Below, in pieces: positions 9,221 through 18,173 of a DNA stretch of 64,000 bases (position 1 is its first letter; every line of letters starts with the position of its first letter). The notes under the pieces are model-generated. The model saw only the letters and a program-made list of their open reading frames with translations, was not told where the DNA came from and searched no databases. The stretch is from Pseudomonas sp. PDM04 (GTDB lineage: Bacteria; Pseudomonadota; Gammaproteobacteria; Pseudomonadales; Pseudomonadaceae): contig NZ_JACVAI010000002.1 of NCBI RefSeq assembly GCF_014851765.1, positions 372,001 through 436,000 of the forward strand, read 5' to 3'. The position numbers and the translations under genes were made by a program.

Positions 9221-9580
9221 TCAGGCCTTGACGGCCGCCTGCAGGGCAATTTCCACCAGGATATTGTCCGCCGCCATGTTCGCCTCGACGGTCGCCCGCG
9301 CCGGCAGCGCGTCCTGTGGCACCCACTCGCGCCAGACCGCGTTCATCGCCGCGAAGTCCTGGACCGCGTGCTTGAGCCAGATCTGCGCAAACAGGATGTG
9401 CGACTTGTCGGAACCGGCCTCGGCCAGCAGCGCGTCGATGCGCGCCAGCACCTGGGCGGTCTGCCCGGCGACGTCCTGGGTACGGTCGGCAGGCACTTGC
9501 CCGGTGATGTAGACGATGCCGTTGTGCACCAGCGCGTGGCTGAGCAGGCCGGGGTTGGGTTGTAGTCGGGTGATGGTCAT
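9221..9580 (-). CDS. RidA-family enamine/imine deaminase
   Basis: A 119-aa protein of the RidA (YjgF) family. Trimeric RidA proteins hydrolyse reactive enamine/imine intermediates released by amino-acid and amine oxidising enzymes. The arginine of the family motif is present in LPARATVEA, so deaminase activity is plausible. The ATG at 9580 has an AGGAG site 8 bp upstream; in-frame codons further up (to 9616) lack one. It lies between the Zn alcohol dehydrogenase and mmsA, and so in the path of imines formed by the flavin oxidases of the island. Confidence 0.9.
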   Translation of the reverse strand: MTITRLQPNPGLLSHALVHNGIVYITGQVPADRTQDVAGQTAQVLARIDALLAEAGSDKSHILFAQIWLKHAVQDFAAMNAVWREWVPQDALPARATVEANMAADNILVEIALQAAVKA

Positions 9581-9612
9581 GGGAGTAACTCCTGCTGAGT
9601 AAAGGGGTTGAA

Positions 9613-10647
9613 TCAAGCGATTTGCAGTACCGTGCGGCCGACCAGTTGGCCTTTGCGCATGCGGGCGAAAATGTCGTTGATGTCGTCCAGGCGTTCGAGG
9701 TTGATCTGCGCCTTGACCAGGCCACGGGCCGCGAATGACACCGCCTCGTTCAAGTCATGGCGGGTGCCGATGTTGGAACCGGTGATCGACAGCTCCCAAC
9801 CGCTGATGCTGGAAATGGAAGCGCGCACCGTGTCGGCATCGCCGCCGGGCAGGCCGATGAACACCGCCGTTCCACCGGGGCGCAGCATCTTCACCGACTG
9901 CTCGAACGCCGCGTTGGCGGTGGCGGTCACCAGCACCGCGTGGACGCCGCCGGGAATCTGTTGCCTGAGGGTTTCGACCGGGTTGTCGAGAGCGTTGATC
10001 AGGCACTCGGCGCCATAGCTGCGTGCCAGTTCAAGCTTGTCCGCCCCCACATCGATGGCCGCCACGCGCAGCCCCATGGCAATGGCGTACTGCACCGCCA
10101 CATGACCCAGCCCGCCGATGCCCATGACGGCCACCCACTGCCCCGGTCGGGCACGCGAGCGCATCAGGCCACGGTAGGTGGTCACGCCAGCGCAGAGAAT
10201 GGGGGCCATGGCGTACAGATCGACATCGGGCTCGATCGTGGCGACGAATGCTGCCGGGGCCACCATGTACTCGGCGTAGCCGCCCTGCTTGCTGTAGCCG
10301 GTGGATTCGCGGTGTTCGCAGATGGTTTCCATCCCACCGAGACAGAACTCGCAGGTGCCACAGGCGCTGTACATCCAGGGCATGCCGACTGCGGTGCCGA
10401 TCGCCGGTTCGCTGACACCCTCGCCATGGGCCGCCACGTGGCCAGTAATTTCATGACCCGGAATCAGTGGCAGCGTGGGCAAGGCCGACCAGTCGCCGTC
10501 GATGGCATGCAGATCACTGTGGCAGACGCCGCAGGCGACGATGCGAATCAGTATTTCGCCGGGGCCCGGTTGTGGAATCGGTACCTGTTCAATGCGCAAC
10601 GGTTCGCCGACAGCGTGCAGAACGGCCGCCTTCATGGTTTGACTCAT
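9613..10647 (-). CDS. Zinc-dependent alcohol dehydrogenase
   Basis: A 344-aa medium-chain dehydrogenase of the AdhP-like type. Catalytic zinc ligands are Cys42 (CGVCHSD) and His65-Glu66 (PGHEITGH). The structural zinc cysteines are spaced as C-x2-C-x2-C-x7-C in CGTCEFCLGGMETIC. The Rossmann motif GIGGLGHVAVQ follows. It interconverts an alcohol and aldehyde with NAD(H). The ATG at 10647 follows AGGAG by 6 bp; the ORF extends to 10692 without a better start. It precedes RidA, mmsA and an aldehyde dehydrogenase, so it probably handles an alcohol or aldehyde intermediate of the same pathway. Confidence 0.92.
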   Translation of the reverse strand: MSQTMKAAVLHAVGEPLRIEQVPIPQPGPGEILIRIVACGVCHSDLHAIDGDWSALPTLPLIPGHEITGHVAAHGEGVSEPAIGTAVGMPWMYSACGTCEFCLGGMETICEHRESTGYSKQGGYAEYMVAPAAFVATIEPDVDLYAMAPILCAGVTTYRGLMRSRARPGQWVAVMGIGGLGHVAVQYAIAMGLRVAAIDVGADKLELARSYGAECLINALDNPVETLRQQIPGGVHAVLVTATANAAFEQSVKMLRPGGTAVFIGLPGGDADTVRASISSISGWELSITGSNIGTRHDLNEAVSFAARGLVKAQINLERLDDINDIFARMRKGQLVGRTVLQIA

Positions 10648-10750
10648 CGCTCTCTCCTGAAACATCCACCCGATTTTCGGGCAAGTGGTCACCTATACCG
10701 CAGGCCAGGGCCGGCGGCAGGTGTGCGGGTCGAAAGAATTCCCCGGAGCG

Positions 10751-11542
10751 TCAGCCCACGGGACGTAAACTGCGTGTCGCGCTGGCAATGTTGCGCGCGG
10801 TGTTGATCACCTTGGGCGCCAGGTGTTTGCGCGCGTCCTCCAGGTTCCAGCGGCTGAACGGCACCGAAATGTTGACGGCCCCCAGGGGGTAGCCATCGGC
10901 ATTCACCACCGCCGCCGCAACGCTGATATCTCCGGCGAAATACTCTTCCTGGGCATAGGCGTAGCCTTCACGACGCGCCTCGGCGACGATCGCGCGCAAT
11001 TGATCCAGCTCGGTGACGGTGCTGGCGGTGTAGCCCTGGCGTTCGGAGGCGACCAGAATCGCGTCCGTTTCCGCCTCCGGCAGTGCGGCCAGGTACGCCC
11101 GACCTGCCGAGGTGCAGTACATCGGCAGGTGCCGGCCCAGCGGCATATGGATGGCAATCTGCTTGTGGCTGGGAAAACGCGCCACGTAGAGCATGTCCAG
11201 GCCGCACGGTTCGAGCAGGTTGCAGCTCTCCTCGACGTCGCGGTTGAGCTCGTGCAGGTACGGGTTGGCGCGTTCGATCAACTCGCTGGTCTGCAGGTAG
11301 CCGGTGCCAAGGTCGAGGGACTTGGGCGCTAGGCGAAACCGCTTGGTCACGGGTTCCTTGTACAGGTAGCCCAGCGCTTCGAGGGTAAAGGTCGAGCGTT
11401 GCACGGTGCTTTTGTTCAGCCCGGTGGCTTGCGCCAATTCAATCAGGCTCATGCTCGGACGCCCGGCACGGAATGCCGTCAGGATCGACAGTCCCTTGGA
11501 CAAAGCAGTAATGAAGAGTGGCGAGTCTTCTAGGGAACTCAT
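10751..11542 (-). CDS. IclR-family transcriptional regulator
   Basis: A 263-aa regulator. An N-terminal winged helix-turn-helix occupies residues about 10-65 (LIELAQATGLNKSTVQRS). The IclR effector domain follows, with MYCTSAGRAYLAALP and the C-terminal GAVNISVPFSR signature. IclR proteins sense small carboxylates or aromatic acids and usually control adjacent catabolic genes. It sits in the middle of the island in the same direction, 61 bp after the beta flavoprotein and 103 bp before the alcohol dehydrogenase, and is the likely local regulator. The start has AAGGATAACCCC directly upstream. Confidence 0.92.
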   Translation of the reverse strand: MSSLEDSPLFITALSKGLSILTAFRAGRPSMSLIELAQATGLNKSTVQRSTFTLEALGYLYKEPVTKRFRLAPKSLDLGTGYLQTSELIERANPYLHELNRDVEESCNLLEPCGLDMLYVARFPSHKQIAIHMPLGRHLPMYCTSAGRAYLAALPEAETDAILVASERQGYTASTVTELDQLRAIVAEARREGYAYAQEEYFAGDISVAAAVVNADGYPLGAVNISVPFSRWNLEDARKHLAPKVINTARNIASATRSLRPVG

Positions 11543-11603
11543 GGGGTTATCCTTGTGGGTGCCGTGACAGGCGCGTGCGTGACGGTGCTGTTCAAACGGT
11601 GTT

Positions 11604-12773
11604 TCATTCGAAATGACTCAAGACAATGCCCGGTTCCACGACCGGCCGGTTGCATTCAAATCTATTGACGGCGAAGGGTCGCATACGCTCATCCACTTCG
11701 CCGCTGACAATGGCCTTGGCCAGGAACTCACCCGCCGCCGGCGCACCGGCGTGGCCATAACACCAGCCTGCGCTGACGAAGAGTCCCGACAAATCCTCGT
11801 GGGCCCCCAGTAACGGCCCGAAATCCTTGGAGATATGCACCAGACCCGCCCATTGGCGCAAGATGCGCGCATGACCCAATTGCGGAAACATCTCCAGATA
11901 CGCTCGCGCGGTCGCCGCCATCACCGGTACGTCGGCGTTCAGCGTGTGCTGCGGTCGCTCGGCGACTTCGGCACCGCCCACCACTTCGCCACGGGCGGTC
12001 TGGTGCATGTAGCAGAGTCGGTCCAGCAGCGCCACGGCAGGGCCGATCAGCGGGCGGGTCGGCTCCAGCGCCATGGCCTCCAGGCGCATCGGGTAACCGT
12101 CCAGTGGCACCCCCGCCAGTTGCGCCAGTCGATTGCTCTCGGCGCCGCCGGCCAGCACCACGGTATCGCTTGAAATCCAGTGTTCCCCCACCCGAACCCC
12201 GCAGACTCGCCCGGCGCTCTGGTCGATGGCGGTGACTTCGGTGCGGTAGCGAATGTCCACTCCCCGCGCCGCACAGGCTTGCCGATAGGCGTACATGGCC
12301 GCATGGTGCGGCGCCACGCCGCTGTCGGGCAGGTGCAGGGCCGCGCTCACCCGTCCATGGGCCAGGGCCGGAAGCACCTCGCGCAGTCGAGCCGGGGTGA
12401 GCAGACTGGACGTGATGCCGCAGGCCTTGTGGACTTCAAGCGTGCGATCCAGCAGCGCCGCCGTGGCACTGCGCTCGCCCACCATGGTGTAACCCCGGCG
12501 AGAGTACATGACATTTTCGCCCAGGCGTTTGGACAGCCCCTGCCACAGGTGGCAGGAATGAGCGAAGAAGCGCGTCCACTCGGGCGAACTGAACGCACCA
12601 CGAATCAGCGTGCCGTTTCGGCCCGACGCGCCGCCCTGCCAGTAACCGGCGTCCAGCACGAGCAGGTCGCGCACGCCCAGCTCGGCCAGGTTGAAGGCCA
12701 GCGACAAGCCCTGGATACCGGCCCCGACAATGATGATCGACGCCTTCCCAGGCAACGGTTTGAGGTTGTTCAT
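11604..12773 (-). CDS. FAD-dependent oxidoreductase, sarcosine oxidase beta / HcnC-like
   Basis: A 389-aa DAO-superfamily flavoprotein. The FAD dinucleotide motif is at residues about 13-30 (IIIVGAGIQGLSLAFNLAELG). GGASGRNGTLIRG lies where SoxB has GGSTGRN. A C-terminal glycine-rich flavin site is GLFVSAGWCYGHAGAPAAGEFLA. It overlaps the upstream large subunit by 4 bp (ATGA), so the two should form one enzyme, as in SoxBA, HcnBC or opine oxidase pairs. Such enzymes oxidise a secondary or primary amine to an imine. No SoxD or SoxG subunit genes are present. The substrate is unknown. Confidence 0.88.
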   Translation of the reverse strand: MNNLKPLPGKASIIIVGAGIQGLSLAFNLAELGVRDLLVLDAGYWQGGASGRNGTLIRGAFSSPEWTRFFAHSCHLWQGLSKRLGENVMYSRRGYTMVGERSATAALLDRTLEVHKACGITSSLLTPARLREVLPALAHGRVSAALHLPDSGVAPHHAAMYAYRQACAARGVDIRYRTEVTAIDQSAGRVCGVRVGEHWISSDTVVLAGGAESNRLAQLAGVPLDGYPMRLEAMALEPTRPLIGPAVALLDRLCYMHQTARGEVVGGAEVAERPQHTLNADVPVMAATARAYLEMFPQLGHARILRQWAGLVHISKDFGPLLGAHEDLSGLFVSAGWCYGHAGAPAAGEFLAKAIVSGEVDERMRPFAVNRFECNRPVVEPGIVLSHFE

Positions 12774-14251
12774 TGCAATGGCTCGACAACAGGGGCCAGG
12801 CCGGCCGCCTGAGCGACACTCAAGGCACGGCGCGGCGGACGCAGCGTCGGCCGGGCCAACCCGGCCAGGGCGATGCCGCTGCGGGCACTGACCAACGCGC
12901 GCAGCGCATCCCAGCAGGGTTGCCCCTGGCAGGGTCCCATGCCACAGGACGTCAGGCGTTTGATCACTTCCAGGTCGGTGATGCCCTGCGCGAGCAAGGC
13001 CTCGACCTCGTGGTCAGACACATCGAAGCATGGGCACAACAACGTCTTGTGGCGCGAGCGCGCAGCCACCGGCAGCAACTGATCGGCCTCCATGACCGAC
13101 CCCACTTCACGCAGGCGGCTCTGGCGTTGCTCGCGCAGTTGCAGCAAACCTTCGGCGTGGCTCTGGAAGGTCAGGCTGGCATCGGCCAGCCAGGGCCCGG
13201 CGTGCACCACGGCATCACAGGCAACCGACCTGGCGAACAGTGCAGCCGTCACGCGACTGCGCCCCACGACCCGGCGCAAATCGGCAACCGGTCGCGCGGC
13301 GACCACTGTGACGCCCAACTCGCGCAAGCGACTGGCGACCGCTTCCTGGTCGCCATTGCCGACCACCACGACCCGCGCACCCGGCGCCACCGATTGTTCA
13401 TGGGCCATGATCAGCGCCGTGCGCACATCCATCACGCCGGGCAACCACATCCCCGGCACGACCGGTGGGCAGGCGCGACGACCGCTGGCCAGGATCACCT
13501 CGTGCGCCTCCAGGGCCAATGCGCCTTGCGCCGGGTCATGGGGCGCCGCGAGCAGCAGCTCGCCTTCGCGGTAGGCACCGAAGACCTCCACACCGCTGAC
13601 CAGCTGCACCCGCTCGTCCAGCGTCGGCCGAGCGTGGCCCGCCGCCCGGGCATGCCGGGCCAACGAATGACCGCGTGTCACCAACACCACGCTGCGTCCG
13701 GCGGCCACCGCATCATTGGCGGCGGCACAACCGGCAGGCCCACCACCGATCACCAGGACATCGGCGCTCAAGTGCCGTGCCATGGGTACCGGCACTTCGC
13801 CTGAACGTTCGGCCGGCTTGGCCACACCTGCGAGGAACGCCAGAATGGCCTCCCAGCGCTGGAACAGTGCCGTGCCGCTGGGCACCAGGTTGGTGTGTTC
13901 GAACCCACCCTGAATCCAGCTGGCAGGAATCAGCCGCGACAGGCGCAGCAGATCGAACCCCGGAATCGGCCAGCAGTTCTGCATCTCCACCCGCGCACCG
14001 GCCGTCACCGGCACCAGGTCCAGGCGCACATTCGGCACACCGTCCACGCGGGCCAGGACACCGGTGACATAGCTGCCGGAATAGCCCAGCGGTCGATGGG
14101 ATTTGCGACTCCAGGCCAGCGTGCGGATGCCGTTGGCCAGCAACGCCGTCGCCAGGCTTTCGCCCTGGCGACCCTGCACGGCGCGACCGTTCCAGAAGAA
14201 CTCGAGCACCTCCGTGCTGGCGCGTTCAAGGCGCAGACTGCCGTTGTTCAT
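12770..14251 (-). CDS. Sarcosine-oxidase-alpha/HcnB-like flavoprotein with C-terminal BFD domain
   Basis: A 493-aa subunit. Residues about 10-90 are a Fer2_4-like domain, but the four cluster cysteines are absent: the RPLGYSGSYVTG stretch replaces the usual PRG-FC-VC pattern. A pyridine-nucleotide-disulfide FAD domain starts at about 150 (ADVLVIGGGPAGCAAAND). A BFD-like [2Fe-2S] domain near 415-455 keeps four cysteines (LLCPCFDVSD and SCGMGPCQGQPC). Unlike SoxA, no GcvT folate domain follows. The ATG at 14251 overlaps the stop of the upstream permease, and its own stop overlaps the beta gene. It probably passes electrons from the beta-subunit FAD to an acceptor. Confidence 0.88.
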   Translation of the reverse strand: MNNGSLRLERASTEVLEFFWNGRAVQGRQGESLATALLANGIRTLAWSRKSHRPLGYSGSYVTGVLARVDGVPNVRLDLVPVTAGARVEMQNCWPIPGFDLLRLSRLIPASWIQGGFEHTNLVPSGTALFQRWEAILAFLAGVAKPAERSGEVPVPMARHLSADVLVIGGGPAGCAAANDAVAAGRSVVLVTRGHSLARHARAAGHARPTLDERVQLVSGVEVFGAYREGELLLAAPHDPAQGALALEAHEVILASGRRACPPVVPGMWLPGVMDVRTALIMAHEQSVAPGARVVVVGNGDQEAVASRLRELGVTVVAARPVADLRRVVGRSRVTAALFARSVACDAVVHAGPWLADASLTFQSHAEGLLQLREQRQSRLREVGSVMEADQLLPVAARSRHKTLLCPCFDVSDHEVEALLAQGITDLEVIKRLTSCGMGPCQGQPCWDALRALVSARSGIALAGLARPTLRPPRRALSVAQAAGLAPVVEPLQ

Positions 14252-15063
14252 ACCGCATTCCTCTTGGCCTTGCGCTGCGCCATGATGCTGATGCACAGCA
14301 TGATGATCGACAGCAGGGTCATCAGCGTCGCGACCACGGCGATCAAGGGGTCGATCTCGGAACGCAGCGAACTGAACATCCGCTTGGTCAGGGTGGAGCT
14401 GTCACCGCCGCTGATGAACAGCGAGATCACCGCTTCGTCCAGGGAAATGGCAAAAGCGAACATCGCGGCGGCGATCACCGAAAAACGGATCTGCGGCAAC
14501 GTCACGTCAAAGAACGCCCGCAACCGACTGGCGCCGAGGATACAGGCAGCCTGTTCCTGGGTCATGTCGTAGCTGCGCAGCCCCGCGCTGACGTTGATCA
14601 CCACATAGGGCAAGGCCAGCAACGTATGCGCCAGCACCAGCCCGGGAATGGTGTTGTTCAGGTCAAAGCGCGCATAGACGAAGAACAGGCCAATGGCGAT
14701 GAAGATCGTGGGCACGATCATCGGCGCCATCATCAGGCCGCGCAGCACGCCCGAGAAACGTGACTGGGTGACGTGCAGCGAGTACGCGGCCGCCGTGCCC
14801 AGGGTGGTGGCCAGCAGCATGGTCAGCGTCGCGGTGATGAGCGACACCTTGGTTGCCGTGCGCCACTCCAGCGACGCGAAGTAGCTGAAGAATGGCTCGA
14901 TGCTGAACGACTTGGGCGGAAAGCTCAGGTAGCGTGCATCGGACAGCGACATCGGAATCACGATCAGCGTTGGCAGCACCAGGAACAGCATGGTCACCAG
15001 CACCAGCAGGTACAACCAGGAGGCGCGCACCACCTCGGTCAGGGTTTGTCTAAATCGGCTCAT
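14248..15063 (-). CDS. ABC transporter permease, PotC-like
   Basis: A 271-aa inner-membrane permease with six predicted helices. The BPD_transp_1 EAA loop is EQAACILGASRLRAFFDVTLPQ. It belongs to the spermidine/putrescine-type group. The ORF is open further upstream, but the ATG at 15063 lies 4 bp after the stop of the partner permease and is the expected start. The last bases overlap the start of the flavoprotein alpha subunit, tying import to oxidation. It pairs with the 293-aa permease, the ATPase at 15946 and one or both binding proteins. Confidence 0.93.
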   Translation of the reverse strand: MSRFRQTLTEVVRASWLYLLVLVTMLFLVLPTLIVIPMSLSDARYLSFPPKSFSIEPFFSYFASLEWRTATKVSLITATLTMLLATTLGTAAAYSLHVTQSRFSGVLRGLMMAPMIVPTIFIAIGLFFVYARFDLNNTIPGLVLAHTLLALPYVVINVSAGLRSYDMTQEQAACILGASRLRAFFDVTLPQIRFSVIAAAMFAFAISLDEAVISLFISGGDSSTLTKRMFSSLRSEIDPLIAVVATLMTLLSIIMLCISIMAQRKAKRNAV

Positions 15064-15067
15064 GGTC

Positions 15068-15949
15068 TCACTCGCTGCGCCGGCCGAGGCCCGCGCTCTT
15101 CTTGACGATAAACAACATAAGCAAGGTGGCGACCAGCAGCACCACACCCAGGGACGACGCGGCGCCCCAGTTGGCGTACATCGACACGTCGCTCTCGATC
15201 CGCATCGAAATCATCTGCACCTTGCCACCGCCCAACAAGGCCGGGGTGACGTAGAACCCGAGGGTGATCACGAACACCAGCGTGGCACCGGCGGCCAGGC
15301 CCGGCAGCGACAGCGGAAGAAAGACATCGCGAAAGGCACGCGAGGGCGATGCACCGAAAGCCGCCGCCGCCTGGTTGTAGATCGGGTCGATGCTCTTCAT
15401 CGACGCGAACAGCGGCAAGATCATGAACGGCAGCATGATGTGCACCATGCCGATCACCGTACCCGTCAGGTTATGCACCAGCGACAAGGGAACGTCAGTG
15501 AGGCCCAGGCTCATCAGCAGGTCATTGGCCATGCCACGACGTTGCAGGATGATCAGCCAGGCGTAGGTCCTGACCAGCAGCGAGGTCCACAGCGACACCA
15601 GCAACAGGCCCATCGCCAGGTTGGCCAGCCAGCGCGGCCCCTTGATCATGAAGTACGCATAGGGGTAACCGATCAGCACGCAGGCGACCGTGACGATGAT
15701 GCTGATCTTGAAGGTCTGCACAAACGTCAGCACGTAGATCGGTTCCAGCAGACGGGTGTAGTTCTCCACCGTCAGTTGGCCATTGGCATCGAAAAGCGAC
15801 AGCCAGAACAGCCACCCGATCGGCAGCACGAACGTCAGCAGGACCAGCAGCAGCGCCGGCAGGCCTGAACCGAACAGGTACCAGCGATTGCGCCGTTCGG
15901 CCTTGAGCAGTTCGCGAGCATTGCGTGCGCCCGGCTCGGTCCGGTTCAT
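15068..15949 (-). CDS. ABC transporter permease, PotB-like
   Basis: A 293-aa permease of the spermidine/putrescine-like class. It has a charged N-terminal tail, a first helix (LLVLLTFVLPIGWLFWLSLF), a long periplasmic loop, and then five helices. The EAA motif is QAAAAFGASPSRAFRDVFLP. It overlaps the ATPase gene by 4 bp and is 4 bp ahead of the second permease, typical of a tightly coupled transporter operon. It forms the channel together with the PotC-like subunit. Confidence 0.93.
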   Translation of the reverse strand: MNRTEPGARNARELLKAERRNRWYLFGSGLPALLLVLLTFVLPIGWLFWLSLFDANGQLTVENYTRLLEPIYVLTFVQTFKISIIVTVACVLIGYPYAYFMIKGPRWLANLAMGLLLVSLWTSLLVRTYAWLIILQRRGMANDLLMSLGLTDVPLSLVHNLTGTVIGMVHIMLPFMILPLFASMKSIDPIYNQAAAAFGASPSRAFRDVFLPLSLPGLAAGATLVFVITLGFYVTPALLGGGKVQMISMRIESDVSMYANWGAASSLGVVLLVATLLMLFIVKKSAGLGRRSE

Positions 15950-17028
15950 TGCTCGTCTCCCACCACCAGTGTGTCTTGCAGGTGCAACCCCAACACCACG
16001 GCTTCGCCACGTGTCGGCAGACGGTCGCTGGCGGAGCTGCGGGTTGGCCGGCGAATGGCCACGGCCATGCCCTCACCCAGGTCGATCTGCACCAGTTGGC
16101 TTTCGCCCTGGAAAATGACATCGGTGACATGACCGTGCAACAGGTTGCAATCGCTGGCATCGGCCGTCACGAACTGCAGTTTTTCCGGACGCACCACCAG
16201 GCTCGGGTTTTTCAACCCGGCGGTGGCGCTGGAAGCGCGCAACGGGCGCCCCTGAAACTGCACCTGGCCGTCCTGCAGCGTGACAGGCAGGCACGAAGAC
16301 TCGCCGACGAACTCGGCGACAAACCGGTTCGACGGGCGCTCGTAAAGATTGACCGGCGTGTCGACCTGGCGAATCCGCCCCTTGCTCATCACCGCGATGC
16401 GGTCCGACATGGTCAGGGCTTCTCGCTGATCATGGGTCACGTAGACCACGGTCATCCCCAGGCGCTCGTGCAGGCGGCGCAGTTCCAGCTGCATGGTTTC
16501 GCGCAAGCGCTTGTCCAGGGCCGACAGCGGCTCATCCATCAGCAGGATCTTGGGTTCGAACACGATAGCGCGGGCCAGGGCGATACGTTGACGCTGGCCA
16601 CCGGACATTTCGGTGATGCCGCGCTCGATCAGGTGATCCAGCTCCACGGTGGCCAGCGCCTGTTCGACCCGCTGGCGAATGTCGGCACGGCTGTAGCCGC
16701 GCAGCTTCAGCGGATAGGCCACGTTCTGGAACACGTTCATGTGGGGGAACAGCGCATAGCTCTGGAACATCATGCCGACGTCGCGCTTGTGCGGAGGCTC
16801 GAAGATCATCTCGCGGCCGCCAAAGCGAATACTGCCGGCATCGGGGCGAACGAACCCGGCCAACGCCATCAACAGCGTGGTCTTGCCAGAGCCGGAGGAG
16901 CCGAGCAAGGACAGGAACTCGCCGCTCTTGATCGACAGAGAGACATCATCCAGCGCAGCAAAGTTATCGTAGGTCTTGGTCAGGTTTTCGATGTCGATGG
17001 ACATCGAAAGTTTAGGGTCTTCGGACAT
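15946..17028 (-). CDS. ABC transporter ATP-binding protein, PotA-like
   Basis: A 360-aa ATPase subunit. Walker A is GSSGSGKTT, the Q-loop is MFQSYALFPHM, the signature is MSGGQRQRIALARA and Walker B is ILLMDEPLSALD, with the switch histidine in VTHDQREA. A TOBE-type C-terminal domain begins around residue 270. The class energises uptake of polyamines, quaternary amines or related solutes. The frame is open to 17103, but the ATG at 17028 is the first start giving a PotA-like N-terminus. It lies 97 bp after the binding-protein gene. Confidence 0.93.
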   Translation of the reverse strand: MSEDPKLSMSIDIENLTKTYDNFAALDDVSLSIKSGEFLSLLGSSGSGKTTLLMALAGFVRPDAGSIRFGGREMIFEPPHKRDVGMMFQSYALFPHMNVFQNVAYPLKLRGYSRADIRQRVEQALATVELDHLIERGITEMSGGQRQRIALARAIVFEPKILLMDEPLSALDKRLRETMQLELRRLHERLGMTVVYVTHDQREALTMSDRIAVMSKGRIRQVDTPVNLYERPSNRFVAEFVGESSCLPVTLQDGQVQFQGRPLRASSATAGLKNPSLVVRPEKLQFVTADASDCNLLHGHVTDVIFQGESQLVQIDLGEGMAVAIRRPTRSSASDRLPTRGEAVVLGLHLQDTLVVGDEQ

Positions 17029-17125
17029 GCTCACACTCGGCACAAATCGGACGCTTCGCGTCCTTTTTATCGTAGATCGGGCGCCATGGGCGCCCCACCC
17101 CACTTCTCAAATTGCTCGCAACGGA

Positions 17126-18160
17126 TCAATTGGCCAGGAACAAGGCGAATCGCTGGCGAACGGCTTCCTGATTCTTGACCCACCATTGCGGCGACACCGA
17201 GACCACCTTGTCGATGTTCTGCGGTGACGTCGGCAGGCGCGCAGCCAGTTGCTCGGTAATGATCGGCAGCTCGTAGGCTTTGGCGTTCACTGGCGAGTAC
17301 GGAATCAGCGTGGCCAGTGCCGCCTGGCTTTCAGGCTTCATGATCTGGGCAATCAACTTCATCGCCAGCGCCTTGTTCGGCGCACCCTTGGGAACAATCA
17401 GGCAATCGTGGCTCAACAGCGCTCCGTCGAAGCTGTAGTCGACTGGCTCGCCACTGGCCTTGACCTCACTGACTCGGCCGTTCCAGATCGCCAGGAAGTC
17501 CACTTCACGACTGCGCAGCAACTGGGCCGAGTCGGCACCGGCGCTCCACCAGTTGACCACCTGAGGCTTGATGCGCGTCAGCACCTTGATTGCGCGCTCG
17601 ACATCCAGCGGATACAGGTCCTTGGGCGCCACACCGTCACCCAACAAGGCCGCTTCCATGGTTAACCAGGGCTGGCGGTACAGTGCCCGCGCGCCCTTGA
17701 CCTGCGGGTCGAAGAACTGCTGCCAGTTCTTCGCCACGGGGGCTCCGCTGTCTTCTGCCCAAGCCACCACGGTGGCGTAGGCGTGACTGGCGATCCAGTG
17801 GCTGCTGACCACATTCTTGTCGACATGCGTGGCATCGATCACCGAGTAGTCCAGTGGCTCGACCAACCCTTCCTGCTGGGCCTGGGCGCACTCGGTACTG
17901 CCCAGTTCCACCACATCCCACTTCGGCTTGCCCGACATCACTTGTGCACGAACGGCGGCCAGGCCGTCCATGTTGTCTTCCTTGATGGTGACACCCAGCG
18001 CCTTCGCGGCGGGCTCGAGATACGCCTTGCGTTCGGCGTCCTGCAAGGCTCCGCCCCAACCGGAGAAGGTCAGGCTGTCCGCCAGCACCGAGGCGCTGGC
18101 ACCCATGGCCAGTACCGCTGCAACGGCACCCTGCAGCAGGTTTTTCTTGATGAAATTCAT
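17126..18160 (-). CDS. Periplasmic solute-binding protein of ABC importer (copy 1)
   Basis: A 344-aa binding protein with an N-terminal signal peptide (ALA-type cleavage after ASASVLA, about residue 27). The mature part starts with LTFSGWGGALQDAERKAYL, typical of the PotD-like SBP class. It is plainly paralogous to the gene immediately upstream (18174): shared blocks include QVMSGKPKWDVVEL, PKGAPNKALAMKL and AQLLRSREVD. The ATG at 18160 has AAGGA 7 bp upstream. Which of the two feeds the adjacent PotABC-like importer is unclear; both may, with different ligands. Confidence 0.93.
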   Translation of the reverse strand: MNFIKKNLLQGAVAAVLAMGASASVLADSLTFSGWGGALQDAERKAYLEPAAKALGVTIKEDNMDGLAAVRAQVMSGKPKWDVVELGSTECAQAQQEGLVEPLDYSVIDATHVDKNVVSSHWIASHAYATVVAWAEDSGAPVAKNWQQFFDPQVKGARALYRQPWLTMEAALLGDGVAPKDLYPLDVERAIKVLTRIKPQVVNWWSAGADSAQLLRSREVDFLAIWNGRVSEVKASGEPVDYSFDGALLSHDCLIVPKGAPNKALAMKLIAQIMKPESQAALATLIPYSPVNAKAYELPIITEQLAARLPTSPQNIDKVVSVSPQWWVKNQEAVRQRFALFLAN

Positions 18161-18173
18161 AGGGACGTCCTTA

